Positions 7,412-15,930 of a stretch of DNA of 64,000 bases are shown piece by piece (position 1 is the stretch's first letter; the number at the start of each line of letters is the position of its first letter). The DNA is taken from contig PMOQ01000034.1 in NCBI GenBank assembly GCA_003161255.1, positions 1 through 64,000 of the forward strand, read 5' to 3'. The DNA is from Acidimicrobiaceae bacterium. Its GTDB lineage: Bacteria > Actinomycetota > Acidimicrobiia > Acidimicrobiales > RAAP-2. The translations under genes and the position numbers were made by a program. The notes under the pieces were generated by a model. It saw only the letters and a list, made by a program, of their open reading frames with translations, did no database searches and was not told where the DNA came from.

Positions 7412-8710
7412 GTGACTCGTCTCTTCGCGGACATCACTCCACTCCGCAAACACCGGCAATTCCGTCGGCTGTGGGTCGGACAGCTGGTGTCTGGGATGGG
7501 CAGCCAGCTCACCATCGTCGCCGTTTCGTATCAGGCCTACCGGCTCACGCACTCCACGCTGGTCGTCGGCCTGATCGGAGTGTCCCAGCTGGTGCCGCTA
7601 CTGACGGGTGCCATCTGGGGTGGCTCGCTGGCAGACGCCAAGGATCGACGCAAGATTCTCATCTTCACCCAGGTGGCGATGGCGATGGCCAGCGCCGGGC
7701 TGGTCGTGAATGCGGCGTTGTCGCATCCACAGGTGTGGGTGCTCTTCGTGTGCTCGGCAGCGGCGGCTGGTTTTCAGGGGATGGATTGGCCGGCCCGCCG
7801 TGCCGCGTTGCCCATGTTGGTCCCCAACGAGGACATGACGAACGCCATCGCGTTGCAGACGATGGTTCAGCAGATCGCGCTCGTCGTCGGACCGGCACTC
7901 GCGGGGGTTAGCATCGCCGCGATCGGCTTCAGCGCGGTATTCGGCATAGACGTTGCCACGTTCGGTGTGGCGTTCGTGGTGGCGATACTGCTGCCTGCCC
8001 TCGTGCCGGGCGGGGGCGGGACGCCGATGGGATTGCGTTCGATGCGTGATGGATTCCGTCACCTGAGGGGACAGAAGCTGCTGGCTTCGACCTATCTGAT
8101 CGATCTCAACGCCATGATTTTCGGAATGCCTCGCGCGGTATTTCCAGCTCTGGGTACCGAGTTGTTCGGGGGTGGGGCTGGAGTGGTGGGGCTGCTCTAC
8201 GCCGCGCCAGGGGCGGGTGCCCTCCTTGGGTCTCTCTTTACCGGATGGTGCTCACACGTGCGACACCAAGGACGCGCCATCGCCGTGTGTGTCGTCGTCT
8301 GGGGAACGGCCATTGCGTTGTTCGGCGTCATCCCCGTGCTGTGGATAGGACTAGCCCTGCTGGCCCTGGCCGGCGCGGCCGATGTGATTTCGGCAGTCTT
8401 CCGCCAGGCCGTGCAGCAAAGGACGGTGCCCGAGCACCTCCAGGGGAGGCTCTCGGGGACGTTTTTCGCCGTGGTCGCCGGAGGACCCCGTTTGGGCGAC
8501 GCCGAAACCGGCGTCGTTGCAGAGCTCGGCGGCCCCCAGTTCGCCGTGTGGTCAGGCGGACTCGCGTGCGTGATCGGCGTGGCGGTCATCTTGTGGCGGG
8601 TGCCAGCGCTTTGGCGGGACGTCGGTGGCGGTCAGGTGCTCACCCGCGAGCAGGAGACCGAAGCTGTGGCGCAGGCAACGGCAGAGCTGAGCGAAGGAGA
8701 ACCGACGTAG
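7412..8710 (+). CDS. MFS transporter, EntS/multidrug-efflux type
   Basis: The 432-residue polytopic protein has 12 predicted membrane helices. The MFS signature GGSLADAKDRRK lies in the loop between helices 2 and 3. The start LFADITPLRKHRQFRRLWVGQLVS is typical of the MFS_3 group (EntS/macrolide exporters). The C-terminal tail of about 35 residues is hydrophilic and acidic. Substrate is unknown; proton-driven efflux of a small molecule is the family role. The GTG start is chosen because it follows a -10 box directly. It converges with the PaaX-like gene (54-nt gap). Confidence 0.8.
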   Translation: MTRLFADITPLRKHRQFRRLWVGQLVSGMGSQLTIVAVSYQAYRLTHSTLVVGLIGVSQLVPLLTGAIWGGSLADAKDRRKILIFTQVAMAMASAGLVVNAALSHPQVWVLFVCSAAAAGFQGMDWPARRAALPMLVPNEDMTNAIALQTMVQQIALVVGPALAGVSIAAIGFSAVFGIDVATFGVAFVVAILLPALVPGGGGTPMGLRSMRDGFRHLRGQKLLASTYLIDLNAMIFGMPRAVFPALGTELFGGGAGVVGLLYAAPGAGALLGSLFTGWCSHVRHQGRAIAVCVVVWGTAIALFGVIPVLWIGLALLALAGAADVISAVFRQAVQQRTVPEHLQGRLSGTFFAVVAGGPRLGDAETGVVAELGGPQFAVWSGGLACVIGVAVILWRVPALWRDVGGGQVLTREQETEAVAQATAELSEGEPT

Positions 8711-8764
8711 GTCGACCGAAGCGTTGGTGCAGTGCGGCGCGGTGCCGTTCGGATTCTGCGGATT

Positions 8765-9526
8765 CTAGGCTCGTACGGCTGGCGAATTCACCCATTGGGA
8801 GAGCAGGCGCCGATAGCTGCGGTCCCAGCCGTCGTAGGTGCGGCGCAACTTGTCGCCGGGCCACGAACGGGCCAGAAGATCGGACGGGAGGAGGGGATCA
8901 TTTTGAAAGTGCCGGAGCACCGCCGCGGACAGGACGAAGCCCGGAGCCAGATCACTTGGGACCTTCGGGGGGAGGGCCCGCAGCTGGGTGAAAAGGTCGT
9001 TGGCGCGAGCGGCCCATTGGCTCAGATCCCAGAGCGTCGCGGCCAGGTGCTTCGGGTCCTTGAGGCTGGCACCCGAGAACATCGTCACGTCGGCACCGAT
9101 CTCGTCGGGGAGGATCAGACCGAGATTGTCTGGTCGCAGCCAGAACCCATCGCGTAGCTCGGCTAGCCGCGCAAAGGAGAGGGCCTGCCGCCGCCGACCG
9201 CGTACCTCGGCCGCGCTGGCTGTCGCCGTCACAACTACCAGGTGCCATCCTTCGGACCAATTGCGGGTCTGTCCGGACCGACTGGCCGCTTGGCGGTGCT
9301 GACGTTGGAGGAGGTGTCCCAAGAGGCGGTACTGGCCAGCCCCGTCGGTCGTGGCCTCACCGGAGGAGACCATGCGGCTCAGCGCCACCCGGGCCCGGTT
9401 CTCGTTGATCCCGAAAAGACCGGCGATACGAACGAGATTGGCCACGGAAAGCTCGGGGGGGTCAGTGCCGAGCAGGGTGCTGGCCAGCACCGATCGGGCG
9501 GTAAGCGGAGTATTACTTGGTTGCAT
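8765..9526 (-). CDS. PaaX-family transcriptional regulator
   Basis: The 253-residue protein has an N-terminal winged helix (LFGINENRARVALSRMVSSGEATTDGAGQYRL) followed by the PaaX middle and C-terminal domains (GWHLVVVTATAS; FWLRPDNLGL; SYRRLLSQWVNSP). PaaX of phenylacetate catabolism is a repressor released by phenylacetyl-CoA. No phenylacetate genes are nearby here. It is divergent from the desaturase gene with only 30 nt between start codons, so it most likely controls that gene and itself through the TGTA-N3-TACA palindrome between them. Confidence 0.8.
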   Translation of the reverse strand: MQPSNTPLTARSVLASTLLGTDPPELSVANLVRIAGLFGINENRARVALSRMVSSGEATTDGAGQYRLLGHLLQRQHRQAASRSGQTRNWSEGWHLVVVTATASAAEVRGRRRQALSFARLAELRDGFWLRPDNLGLILPDEIGADVTMFSGASLKDPKHLAATLWDLSQWAARANDLFTQLRALPPKVPSDLAPGFVLSAAVLRHFQNDPLLPSDLLARSWPGDKLRRTYDGWDRSYRRLLSQWVNSPAVRA

Positions 9527-9553
9527 CAGATGTCACCAATCATGTAATATACA
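9521..9553 (+). promoter_or_regulatory. Promoter and operator of the desaturase gene
   Basis: TTGCAT (9521-9526), an 18-nt spacer and TAATAT (9545-9550) form a good -35/-10 pair. The -10 box ends 6 nt before the ATG at 9557, indicating a leaderless mRNA. The box sits inside TGTA-ATA-TACA (9543-9553), an inverted repeat well placed for repression by the divergent PaaX-like protein. Confidence 0.5.
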
Positions 9554-9556
9554 GCC

Positions 9557-10504
9557 ATGGCGGCAACGATGGTGGCCGATCCGACAACCCGACCCGACGT
9601 CTTGCCGACCGAGCGGCTGCTCGCGTCGGGGATGTGTCGCCCCGAGCTTCGCCCAGCCCTGCGTCGGATCGACAACCGGCGTAACGGACTCAGTGTGGCC
9701 GCACTGTGGTCGACGGTCATCGCGTTGTTGACCGTCGCGGTATTGCTCGACGATCCTGTGGTCTATCTCGCGGCCTTCGTGCTGATGGGTCCGGTGTACG
9801 TGCGGTTCGCCATCTTGATGCACGAAGCGGCGCACAAGCTCCTGTTCTCGAATAAGCGGATGAATGACTGGGTAGGGACGTGGCTCATCGCCTACCCCGC
9901 GTTCACCCCGGTTCAGTTGTACCGGCGCGCCCATTTCGCCCATCACCGCGTGGAGTTCGGGCCCGACGAGCCCGATATGGCCTTCTACGGCGGATATCGC
10001 TGCACCCGGCGGACCCTGCTGCGACGGCTTTTCCGTGACGCCATCGGAATTTCGGGGTGGAAGAACTTCATCTCGTTGATCAAGGCCGTACGGGTCCCGA
10101 CGGCCCGTCGGATGGTGCTGGGCATCTTTGGCGTCCAAGCGGCGATGTGGGCGATTTCATGGGTGGCAACCGGTCGTTGGTGGGTCTACCCGCTGTTGTG
10201 GTGGCTGCCCTGGATGACCCAATGGCGGGTCCTCAACCGACTTCGGGCCATCGCTGAGCATGGTGGGTTGGAAGCCAGCAAGGATCGCCGAGCGACCACC
10301 CACAACATCCGCCAATCGTGGCTTGCCCGATTTTGGTTGGTGCCCTACAACACGGGCTGGCATCTGGCCCATCACGTTGACATGGGAGTCCCGTGGCGCA
10401 ACCTCCCCCGATTTCACGCCGAGCTGGTGAGCGCTGGCTACGTCACCGACGCGCTCACCTATCCGAGCTACTGGACGTTCTGGCGCAGCATCTCTTCGGC
10501 CTGA
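9557..10504 (+). CDS. Membrane fatty-acid desaturase-type di-iron enzyme
   Basis: The 315-residue integral membrane protein carries the histidine boxes of the desaturase/hydroxylase superfamily: HEAAHKLLF, HFAHHRVEF and, late, GWHLAHHVDMG, with an extra EHGG before the third box. Hydrophobic pairs at about residues 45-85 and 170-205 would span the membrane and place the boxes on the cytosolic side. Such enzymes insert a double bond or hydroxyl into acyl chains or carotenoids using O2. The substrate is not determinable. Regulation by the adjacent PaaX-like protein is suggested by the shared 30-nt promoter region. A small stem-loop follows the stop. Confidence 0.8.
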   Translation: MAATMVADPTTRPDVLPTERLLASGMCRPELRPALRRIDNRRNGLSVAALWSTVIALLTVAVLLDDPVVYLAAFVLMGPVYVRFAILMHEAAHKLLFSNKRMNDWVGTWLIAYPAFTPVQLYRRAHFAHHRVEFGPDEPDMAFYGGYRCTRRTLLRRLFRDAIGISGWKNFISLIKAVRVPTARRMVLGIFGVQAAMWAISWVATGRWWVYPLLWWLPWMTQWRVLNRLRAIAEHGGLEASKDRRATTHNIRQSWLARFWLVPYNTGWHLAHHVDMGVPWRNLPRFHAELVSAGYVTDALTYPSYWTFWRSISSA

Positions 10505-10509
10505 CGGGC

Positions 10510-10527
10510 GGACCTCCAATGGAGTCC
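10510..10527 (+). terminator. Short hairpin after the desaturase gene
   Basis: GGACcTCC-AAT-GGAGTCC starts 6 nt after the stop. It forms 7-8 pairs with one bulge and has no T-tract, as is common for actinobacterial terminators. Confidence 0.3.
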
Positions 10528-10605
10528 TGTGCCGGCTGGCGCCGATTGCGTCGCTTGAGCATCGAAGCCTGAGGCGGGGGATCATCGCGTCAATGAGAAC
10601 GTCCT

Positions 10606-10637
10606 TTGCCCGGCGTGCCCGTTTTCTTCTCGGGCAA
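10606..10637. terminator. Possible bidirectional terminator between convergent genes
   Basis: TTGCCCG and CGGGCAA flank an 18-nt centre that includes a T-rich stretch, just downstream of the minus-strand gene stop (10642) and about 100 nt after the plus-strand stop. The large loop weakens the case. Confidence 0.25.
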
Positions 10638-10641
10638 TCGC

Positions 10642-11301
10642 TCAGTGCAACAGGCTCGCCACCACGTTGATGGTCAGGGCGACGAGTACTGCGCCAAAGA
10701 CGAACGAGAGCAGAGCGTGGCCCAATGCGGCCCGGCGAATCGGCTTGGTCGTCACGTTGGTGTCCGAAACCTGGAACGTCATACCGATCGTGAGGGCCAG
10801 GTAGGCGAAGTCGAGGTAGGTCGGAAGGCTCTTCTCGTTGAAATCGATGCCACCGATGGGGTTCGAGTAGTAGATCCGGGCGTAGCGCAGCGTGTAAATC
10901 GTATGGACCAAGGCCCAGGACAGCCCCACGCTGAGCACCCCGAGGGTGATGAGGTAAGCCTCGGTGCCACCTTTGGCGTGGCCGGCCTTCAGCAGCGCGA
11001 GACCCACCGCGGCCAGCAGGGCAACCCCAGCGGACAAGACGAGGAGTTCACTCAAGGTGACGCCGGGATCCTCTCGCACGGCTCGGTGTTCGGTCTCATT
11101 GGCGTCGAGCGGGATGACGCCCAGCCAGATCCAGGTCAAAAGGACGACTGCCGCCACGTCCCAACCGATCAGGACCGCGGCCTGCCAGGGAACCCAGATC
11201 GAAGGCACCCCGCCGCCCACTACGCCAAGGGCGGCGGCGATAGACACCCGCCTGCGGGCCGATGCGGGCGCCCGACGGAGCGAGTCGGGAGTCGAACTCA
11301 T
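10642..11301 (-). CDS. DUF1345-family membrane protein
   Basis: The 219-residue protein has about five hydrophobic segments. The region TLRYARIYYSN, then GIDFNEKSLPTYLDFAYLALTIGMTFQVSDTNV is the hallmark of the DUF1345 family, which has a potassium-channel-like helix pair but no established function. The basic N-terminus (RRAPASARRR) would stay in the cytosol. The start is supported by a -10-like TACGCT ending 6 nt upstream. It is convergent with the desaturase gene. Confidence 0.75.
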   Translation of the reverse strand: MSSTPDSLRRAPASARRRVSIAAALGVVGGGVPSIWVPWQAAVLIGWDVAAVVLLTWIWLGVIPLDANETEHRAVREDPGVTLSELLVLSAGVALLAAVGLALLKAGHAKGGTEAYLITLGVLSVGLSWALVHTIYTLRYARIYYSNPIGGIDFNEKSLPTYLDFAYLALTIGMTFQVSDTNVTTKPIRRAALGHALLSFVFGAVLVALTINVVASLLH

Positions 11302-11307
11302 CGCTCG

Positions 11308-11313
11308 AGCGTA
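11308..11313 (-). promoter_or_regulatory. -10 box TACGCT, leaderless start of the DUF1345 gene
   Basis: Read on the minus strand, TACGCT ends 6 nt before the ATG at 11301. No ribosome-binding site is visible. Confidence 0.4.
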
Positions 11314-11396
11314 CCGGTCGAACCTTCAGGCGTCCTTCGGGGGCTTCGCCGTGTCGCCGTTTGGCGAGACGGTGACCTAGCCAATCCGGCGTGGCA

Positions 11397-11966
11397 CTAG
11401 GACAGATGGGTCTCCGGCACAGAAGAGACCGAACCGGTGCGCTCGAGTTCACGTACGGCTGGTACCGGGTCAGGATCCGAGAACAGCCGGTCGTCGCCAA
11501 AGTCCGCGTCCCGCGCGGTCCCGTCGATGACCCACCAGGACGCTTCGAGCGCGATGCCGTTGGGATCGGTGAAGTAGATCGACCGGATGAAACCGTGATC
11601 GACGACGTCGGTGACTTCGCAATGCTGAGACTTCAGTCGTCTGCGCAGCGCCAGGAGGGCGTCCTCGTCGGCCACATTGAACGCAAGGTGATCGAACTGT
11701 GCCGCTCGGGCATCGGGAATGCCGGCCGGCTTGGCGAAAGGAGCGGATGGGGGATTGGCGTACTCGAAGAAGGCGACACTGTTCTGCGAGCCCATGGCGA
11801 AGAAGTAGTGCCGGAAGTCGGGCGTCCCGATCGTGGCGATGAGGGGCATGCCGAGAACACCTTGATAGAACCGGACGGTGGCGTCCATGTCGTTGGTGAC
11901 GAGGGCCAAGTGGTTGATCCCGCGCCATCGGACCGGGGGCCGTTGCTCTTCGTGGGCCGTGGGCAT
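11397..11966 (-). CDS. VOC-superfamily (glyoxalase/extradiol-type) metalloenzyme
   Basis: The 189-residue protein contains the vicinal-oxygen-chelate pattern: INHLALVTNDMDATVRFY at the start of the first beta-alpha-beta-beta-beta module, FDHLAFNV in the second, and YFTDPNGIALE at the end. The likely metal ligands are His of NHLAL, His of DHLAF and Glu of IALE. Ligand and reaction are unknown; the family covers glyoxalases, dioxygenases and resistance proteins. The start was placed at 11966 because AAGGAGG stands right before this ATG, although the frame stays open to 12110. Confidence 0.75.
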   Translation of the reverse strand: MPTAHEEQRPPVRWRGINHLALVTNDMDATVRFYQGVLGMPLIATIGTPDFRHYFFAMGSQNSVAFFEYANPPSAPFAKPAGIPDARAAQFDHLAFNVADEDALLALRRRLKSQHCEVTDVVDHGFIRSIYFTDPNGIALEASWWVIDGTARDADFGDDRLFSDPDPVPAVRELERTGSVSSVPETHLS

Positions 11967-12176
11967 GGTCGGTCCTCCTTGCCTTCCGAAGAAGTGCAGT
12001 TGATCGATTATCCCGTCCCCAAGAGGGTATCTCCTTCGCGCCGTCGTAATCGGCCCGGGGGCCGCCGTATTGTGGTGGGTGGTCCCCTCTGCGACATACG
12101 GTCGACTCAACCAATGGCCGATCCGGGAGCCCCCGGACGGTTCACGTCGGGTCGGGACTGACGCCCGGACCTGGCG

Positions 12177-13028
12177 TCAGTGACCTGGGGGGTCCAGTCC
12201 GATGAGTCGCCGCATGCCGTAGCGGACCATTCGGTTGGGCACCTTTCCTCGGGCCACGTGCTGGACGACGGCGTCGGGTCCGACCGGGTAGCGAAAGCGC
12301 GGTTGGCGGGCTTCGAGCGCCTTCGCGATCATCTCGCCTACCTCGCGCGGATCACGGGCGTTTGGGATCAGGCGCTCCTCGACGAAGCGTTCGACCGACC
12401 CGGCTGCTTCTGCATACGCGCTATCGGCGGGAATCGTCCGCGGCGAGCTGTTCCATATCTCAGTGCGGTAGGCACCCGGCTCGACACAGATGACGTGGAT
12501 CCCAAAGGGCGTCACCTCCATGGCCAACGACTCGGCCCATCCCTCTACCGCCCATTTTGAGGCGGCGTAGGCCGAAAGACCGGGAGATCCGAAGAAGGCG
12601 CCACTGCTGGTGACGTTCACGATTCGGCCCCGGCGATGCTCGCGCATCGCGGGGAGGACAGCCCGGGTGACGTTCAGCACGCCGAAGAGGTTCGTCTCGA
12701 GAATCCGGCGAAACTCGTCGGCGTCCATGTCCTCGAACGTCCCGCCGGCGCTGATGCCGGCGTTGTTTACGAGGGCGTCGAGTCGGCCTCCGGCCTTCTC
12801 CAAGACCGACGCCACGGCGCGCTCGACCGAGCCTGTGTCGGTGATATCGAGCTCGACGAGCTCGACCCCGTGATTGATACGGGCGACGTAGAGCGCATCC
12901 TCCAGCCGATCCCTCCTACCGAGATCCCGCATGGATGCAAAAACCACCCACCCCCGGCGGGCCAGGGCAACGGTAGCCTCGAGTCCGAATCCACTTGAGC
13001 ACCCGGTGATGAGCACGCGTCCCGCCAT
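12177..13028 (-). CDS. Classical short-chain dehydrogenase/reductase
   Basis: The 283-residue NAD(P)-binding enzyme has cofactor motif TGCSSGFG (residues 8-15), NNAG in the middle, catalytic Ser in NVTSSGAF and catalytic Tyr-x3-Lys in YAASK. The region after it (VEPGAYRTEIW) and the C-terminal helix with VGPDAV resemble SDRs annotated as oxidoreductases of hydrophobic alcohols or ketones. Substrate unknown. It stands alone, with a leaderless-type promoter 7 nt upstream of the ATG. Confidence 0.8.
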   Translation of the reverse strand: MAGRVLITGCSSGFGLEATVALARRGWVVFASMRDLGRRDRLEDALYVARINHGVELVELDITDTGSVERAVASVLEKAGGRLDALVNNAGISAGGTFEDMDADEFRRILETNLFGVLNVTRAVLPAMREHRRGRIVNVTSSGAFFGSPGLSAYAASKWAVEGWAESLAMEVTPFGIHVICVEPGAYRTEIWNSSPRTIPADSAYAEAAGSVERFVEERLIPNARDPREVGEMIAKALEARQPRFRYPVGPDAVVQHVARGKVPNRMVRYGMRRLIGLDPPGH

Positions 13029-13035
13029 GAAGGTG

Positions 13036-13041
13036 ATCGTA
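13036..13041 (-). promoter_or_regulatory. -10 box TACGAT, leaderless start of the SDR gene
   Basis: On the minus strand TACGAT ends 7 nt before the ATG at 13028. Confidence 0.4.
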
Positions 13042-13276
13042 GTGAGTCCGCACGGCGTCGGTGTCCGGCGCGGCAGCCTCAGAATTCGCAGTTCGAGCCT
13101 GGCACCTGAGCCCTTCGGCCCCGAAGTGTGACCGATCCCCGATCACCCCGGGGCACCCAGAATGCTCACACGTAGCACCGGGGGTTCCGACCGAACACCT
13201 CGCCGTGGGCATGGCTGCGTCACCGCTGGCCGCACCGACGGTGGCGCGACTGTTGCCCAGCTATGACGGCCGTCGC

Positions 13277-13624
13277 TCAGTTTTCGTTCAAGAGCTGGAG
13301 GTCGATGCCGAGGCCGAGGGCCAGCTCGGGGGCGGCGGCGACGACCTTGGCGTTTCCGATCACCGGGTTGAGCGCGACGAGGAGGCCGAGGATCTCTTCG
13401 GGGGTAACGCCGGCGTCGAGCCCCAGGGCGATCTGCCAGGCATACGACGCGGCCGGACCGCCGATGGCAATGAGCGCCGCGATGTTCACGAGCGAGTAGC
13501 TCTTTGCATCGAGGCCCGAAGCTTCGATGCTGTCGACCCGGGATTGCAACAGGCCTTCGAGGACGTCGGCGTTGTGGTTGGCAATCCCTACGAACATGTC
13601 AACGGTCTCTTCGGACGGGGACAT
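13277..13624 (-). CDS. Carboxymuconolactone decarboxylase/AhpD-like protein
   Basis: The 115-residue all-helical protein matches the CMD family: SLVNIAALIAIGG, then WQIALGLDAGVTPEEILGLLVALNPVIGNAKVVAA. The CxxC pair of AhpD peroxidase members is absent, so a thiol-peroxidase role is unlikely and its reaction is undetermined. A strong AGAGGAGG stands before the ATG. It is transcribed alone on the minus strand. Confidence 0.75.
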   Translation of the reverse strand: MSPSEETVDMFVGIANHNADVLEGLLQSRVDSIEASGLDAKSYSLVNIAALIAIGGPAASYAWQIALGLDAGVTPEEILGLLVALNPVIGNAKVVAAAPELALGLGIDLQLLNEN

Positions 13625-13729
13625 CTAGCACCTCCTCTGGCTGGTGCTCGGGCCAGGAGGGACCCTGGTGAGCAATGTGTAACACGATTTTCCGAGCGCT
13701 GCCGTGCGGCGGAGAAGTCGCCTGGCCGG

Positions 13730-15841
13730 TCAGCCGGCCGGAGTCGACCCCGGGTCGTTGGGGTCGGTCGACCCGAGGACGAGTCCCGCCAGCACGTTCA
13801 CCAATTGGGCAGTCGACCGGATCTTCGGGTTGGTCGATGTCAGGGCCGCGTGGAGGGCTTGTTCGGACAACGCCCGGGCCTGAGGTTCGGCGATCGGCGG
13901 CGGCGGGTCCGCGGCGGCCTGGGCGACTGAGTTGCGCAACGCCGAGGTGGCGTGCCCCACGGTGACGGTATAGGTGAATCTCGCGCCGCTCGCCGGGCTC
14001 TTGTGGCTCGGGATCTCGGGTGCCACATAGGCCAATCGGCTGCCGTCGGGTTGGGTCAGCACGACGTCGAGCGTCGCGTTTCCGGCGGCGGCTACCGCGC
14101 CGTCGACCGTGGCGGGGATGTAGACGACGGTCTCGGCCGCCCGATCGCCCCGGTGCACCGACGTGACGGCGGAAGCCACCATCGCGAACGATCGGCCGGC
14201 CGGGTCGTAGCGATAGGCGCCCAGAAGGCCGGCGGTGGCCCGGGGCCAGACGCGGTCCATCGTGATCTGGCGGCTGGCAATGACGCGATCGTCGGGGGAC
14301 GGAGTGGTGTGCGGATCGCCGACCCCCGCCGTCCCGTTTGAGGTTGTCTCGTACGTCGAGAACTGCCATCGCACGCACCAGCAAGTGGCGGCCTGCTTCG
14401 AGAGCCCCTTCCACGCCCAGAGCGTTCCGCCGGTGAGCGTCGCCTCCTGGGCCGCTACCTCTTTGGACACGATCGTCTTGTCCGTGCTGGCCGAATCGCC
14501 GAATTCGGTCGAGAACACCGCGGCATGCATGGCCTGGGCCTCGGACTCCGCGGTCTGGTAGCCAAAGGTGAAATTGGGCGGGTAGCCGCCGCCCCCGGGC
14601 GGCGCGCCGAGGAGCTCTTGTTCGATCGTGAAGGCGTAGGTGTACACGTGGGGTGCGAAGACCAGGTTCTTGTACGAAGAGAAGGGCGCACTCACCTGCA
14701 TGGAGAAGTCGACAAGGTTCCGGTAGGCGAGGGGCTCGAAGAAGATCTGCTGGCGCGAGACATTGGCCAGCTGCGGATACGCGCACGCCCCGCTGAGCGA
14801 CGTCGGCGAGGTGGCCGGACAGGTCGGCTTGCCGTCGCGAACCCCGGTGAGGGCCTCGATCGCCCGCGTGTAGAAGGGGTAGAGCTCTTGGGCGGAGGAT
14901 TGGTACGCATTGGCCACCGGCAGGTCGGCCGTCGAGCCGGGCTGAGGCTCGTTCATGATCTCGTAGCCGAGCACTGCCGGGTCGCTCTCGAATCGGTGAG
15001 CCAGTGCGGCCATGGCCCCGATGTAGTGGTCTTCCAAACCAGGGCCGGGTGCGGAACCCTTCGGGGAGGGCACCGTGACGTTCGTCCAAAAGTTGGAGAA
15101 CGCGGCCGCCTCGGCCGGGTTCAGCTCGTCGATCCCGGCCAGGGCGCAACCCGGCTTCCCGTCACTCATCACGGCCCATGGTGGTGCGCCGTCGGAGCCT
15201 CCCGAAGGCTTACAACCTGCGGGTGTCGTCGCGGGTTTGGACGGGAGGATATAGCGGGAGTACTGGTCCTGGTGCATATCGAGGATCACGTAGATCCCCT
15301 GCTGGCGGGCCCAACTCACGACCTGGGCCACGCGGTTGACGAAGCTGGTGCTGTAGTTCCCCGCGGTGGGTTCCAGCTGGCTCCAGTTGAGCACGAGGCG
15401 CACGACGTTGAACCCGAGGGCTCGCATCTGGGCGAAGTCGTCCCCGCTCCCAGGGGCCGTCGACTGTTGATAGGCGGGCTTGGAGGCTTCGACCTCGCAG
15501 AGCGGGGGCTGGGGGATGAGCGCCGACGCCTTGGGGCAGGCCCCGTTGTAGGCGGAGGGGTTGACCGGGAAGAGCGCCGGGCCGCCGTCCGCACCCGCAT
15601 AGGCGACGTCTTCCATCCCGACCGCAGCAACCCCGCGCAAGAGCATCTGGCGGTTGGCCGGGTCGGCCAGATACGGCGTCCGGTCGGGTCCGCTGGTCGG
15701 GACCACGACATGAAGAAAGGGGAGGGCGGTGAGGCTCGAAGGGGTCGTCTCGGCCCCGGCCGTGCTCGGGGTCCAAAGAAGGCCGGCCAGGAGGGCGACC
15801 GCGACGAGTGACGCTGTGCGTGGCCGGCCCGAAGACACCAT
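13730..15841 (-). CDS. Secreted glycoside hydrolase family 5 (endoglycoceramidase-like)
   Basis: The 703-residue protein has a signal peptide (SLVAVALLAGLLW, cleavage near TAGA-ET at about residue 30). In the GH5 barrel, FNVVRLVLNWSQLEP and YVILDMHQDQYSRY bind substrate. The acid/base is Glu298 in GYEIMNEP and the nucleophile Glu446 in FSTEFGDS. A C-terminal beta domain follows from about residue 570. The DMHQDQ motif is typical of the endoglycoceramidase branch, which cleaves glycolipids between sugar and ceramide. A beta-glucosidic glycolipid substrate is therefore likely but unproven. The ATG at 15841 was preferred to the longer open frame (to 16072) because it starts the signal peptide. 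It lies 90 nt downstream of the peptidase gene on the same strand. Confidence 0.8.
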   Translation of the reverse strand: MVSSGRPRTASLVAVALLAGLLWTPSTAGAETTPSSLTALPFLHVVVPTSGPDRTPYLADPANRQMLLRGVAAVGMEDVAYAGADGGPALFPVNPSAYNGACPKASALIPQPPLCEVEASKPAYQQSTAPGSGDDFAQMRALGFNVVRLVLNWSQLEPTAGNYSTSFVNRVAQVVSWARQQGIYVILDMHQDQYSRYILPSKPATTPAGCKPSGGSDGAPPWAVMSDGKPGCALAGIDELNPAEAAAFSNFWTNVTVPSPKGSAPGPGLEDHYIGAMAALAHRFESDPAVLGYEIMNEPQPGSTADLPVANAYQSSAQELYPFYTRAIEALTGVRDGKPTCPATSPTSLSGACAYPQLANVSRQQIFFEPLAYRNLVDFSMQVSAPFSSYKNLVFAPHVYTYAFTIEQELLGAPPGGGGYPPNFTFGYQTAESEAQAMHAAVFSTEFGDSASTDKTIVSKEVAAQEATLTGGTLWAWKGLSKQAATCWCVRWQFSTYETTSNGTAGVGDPHTTPSPDDRVIASRQITMDRVWPRATAGLLGAYRYDPAGRSFAMVASAVTSVHRGDRAAETVVYIPATVDGAVAAAGNATLDVVLTQPDGSRLAYVAPEIPSHKSPASGARFTYTVTVGHATSALRNSVAQAAADPPPPIAEPQARALSEQALHAALTSTNPKIRSTAQLVNVLAGLVLGSTDPNDPGSTPAG

Positions 15842-15930
15842 GGCTCGGCAAGCTACACCGGTGAACTTCCCGACAAGCCGGCGAGGCCGCCGGCCGGGGT
15901 GGTCCAAACGGTCCGACCATCGGACCCTCT

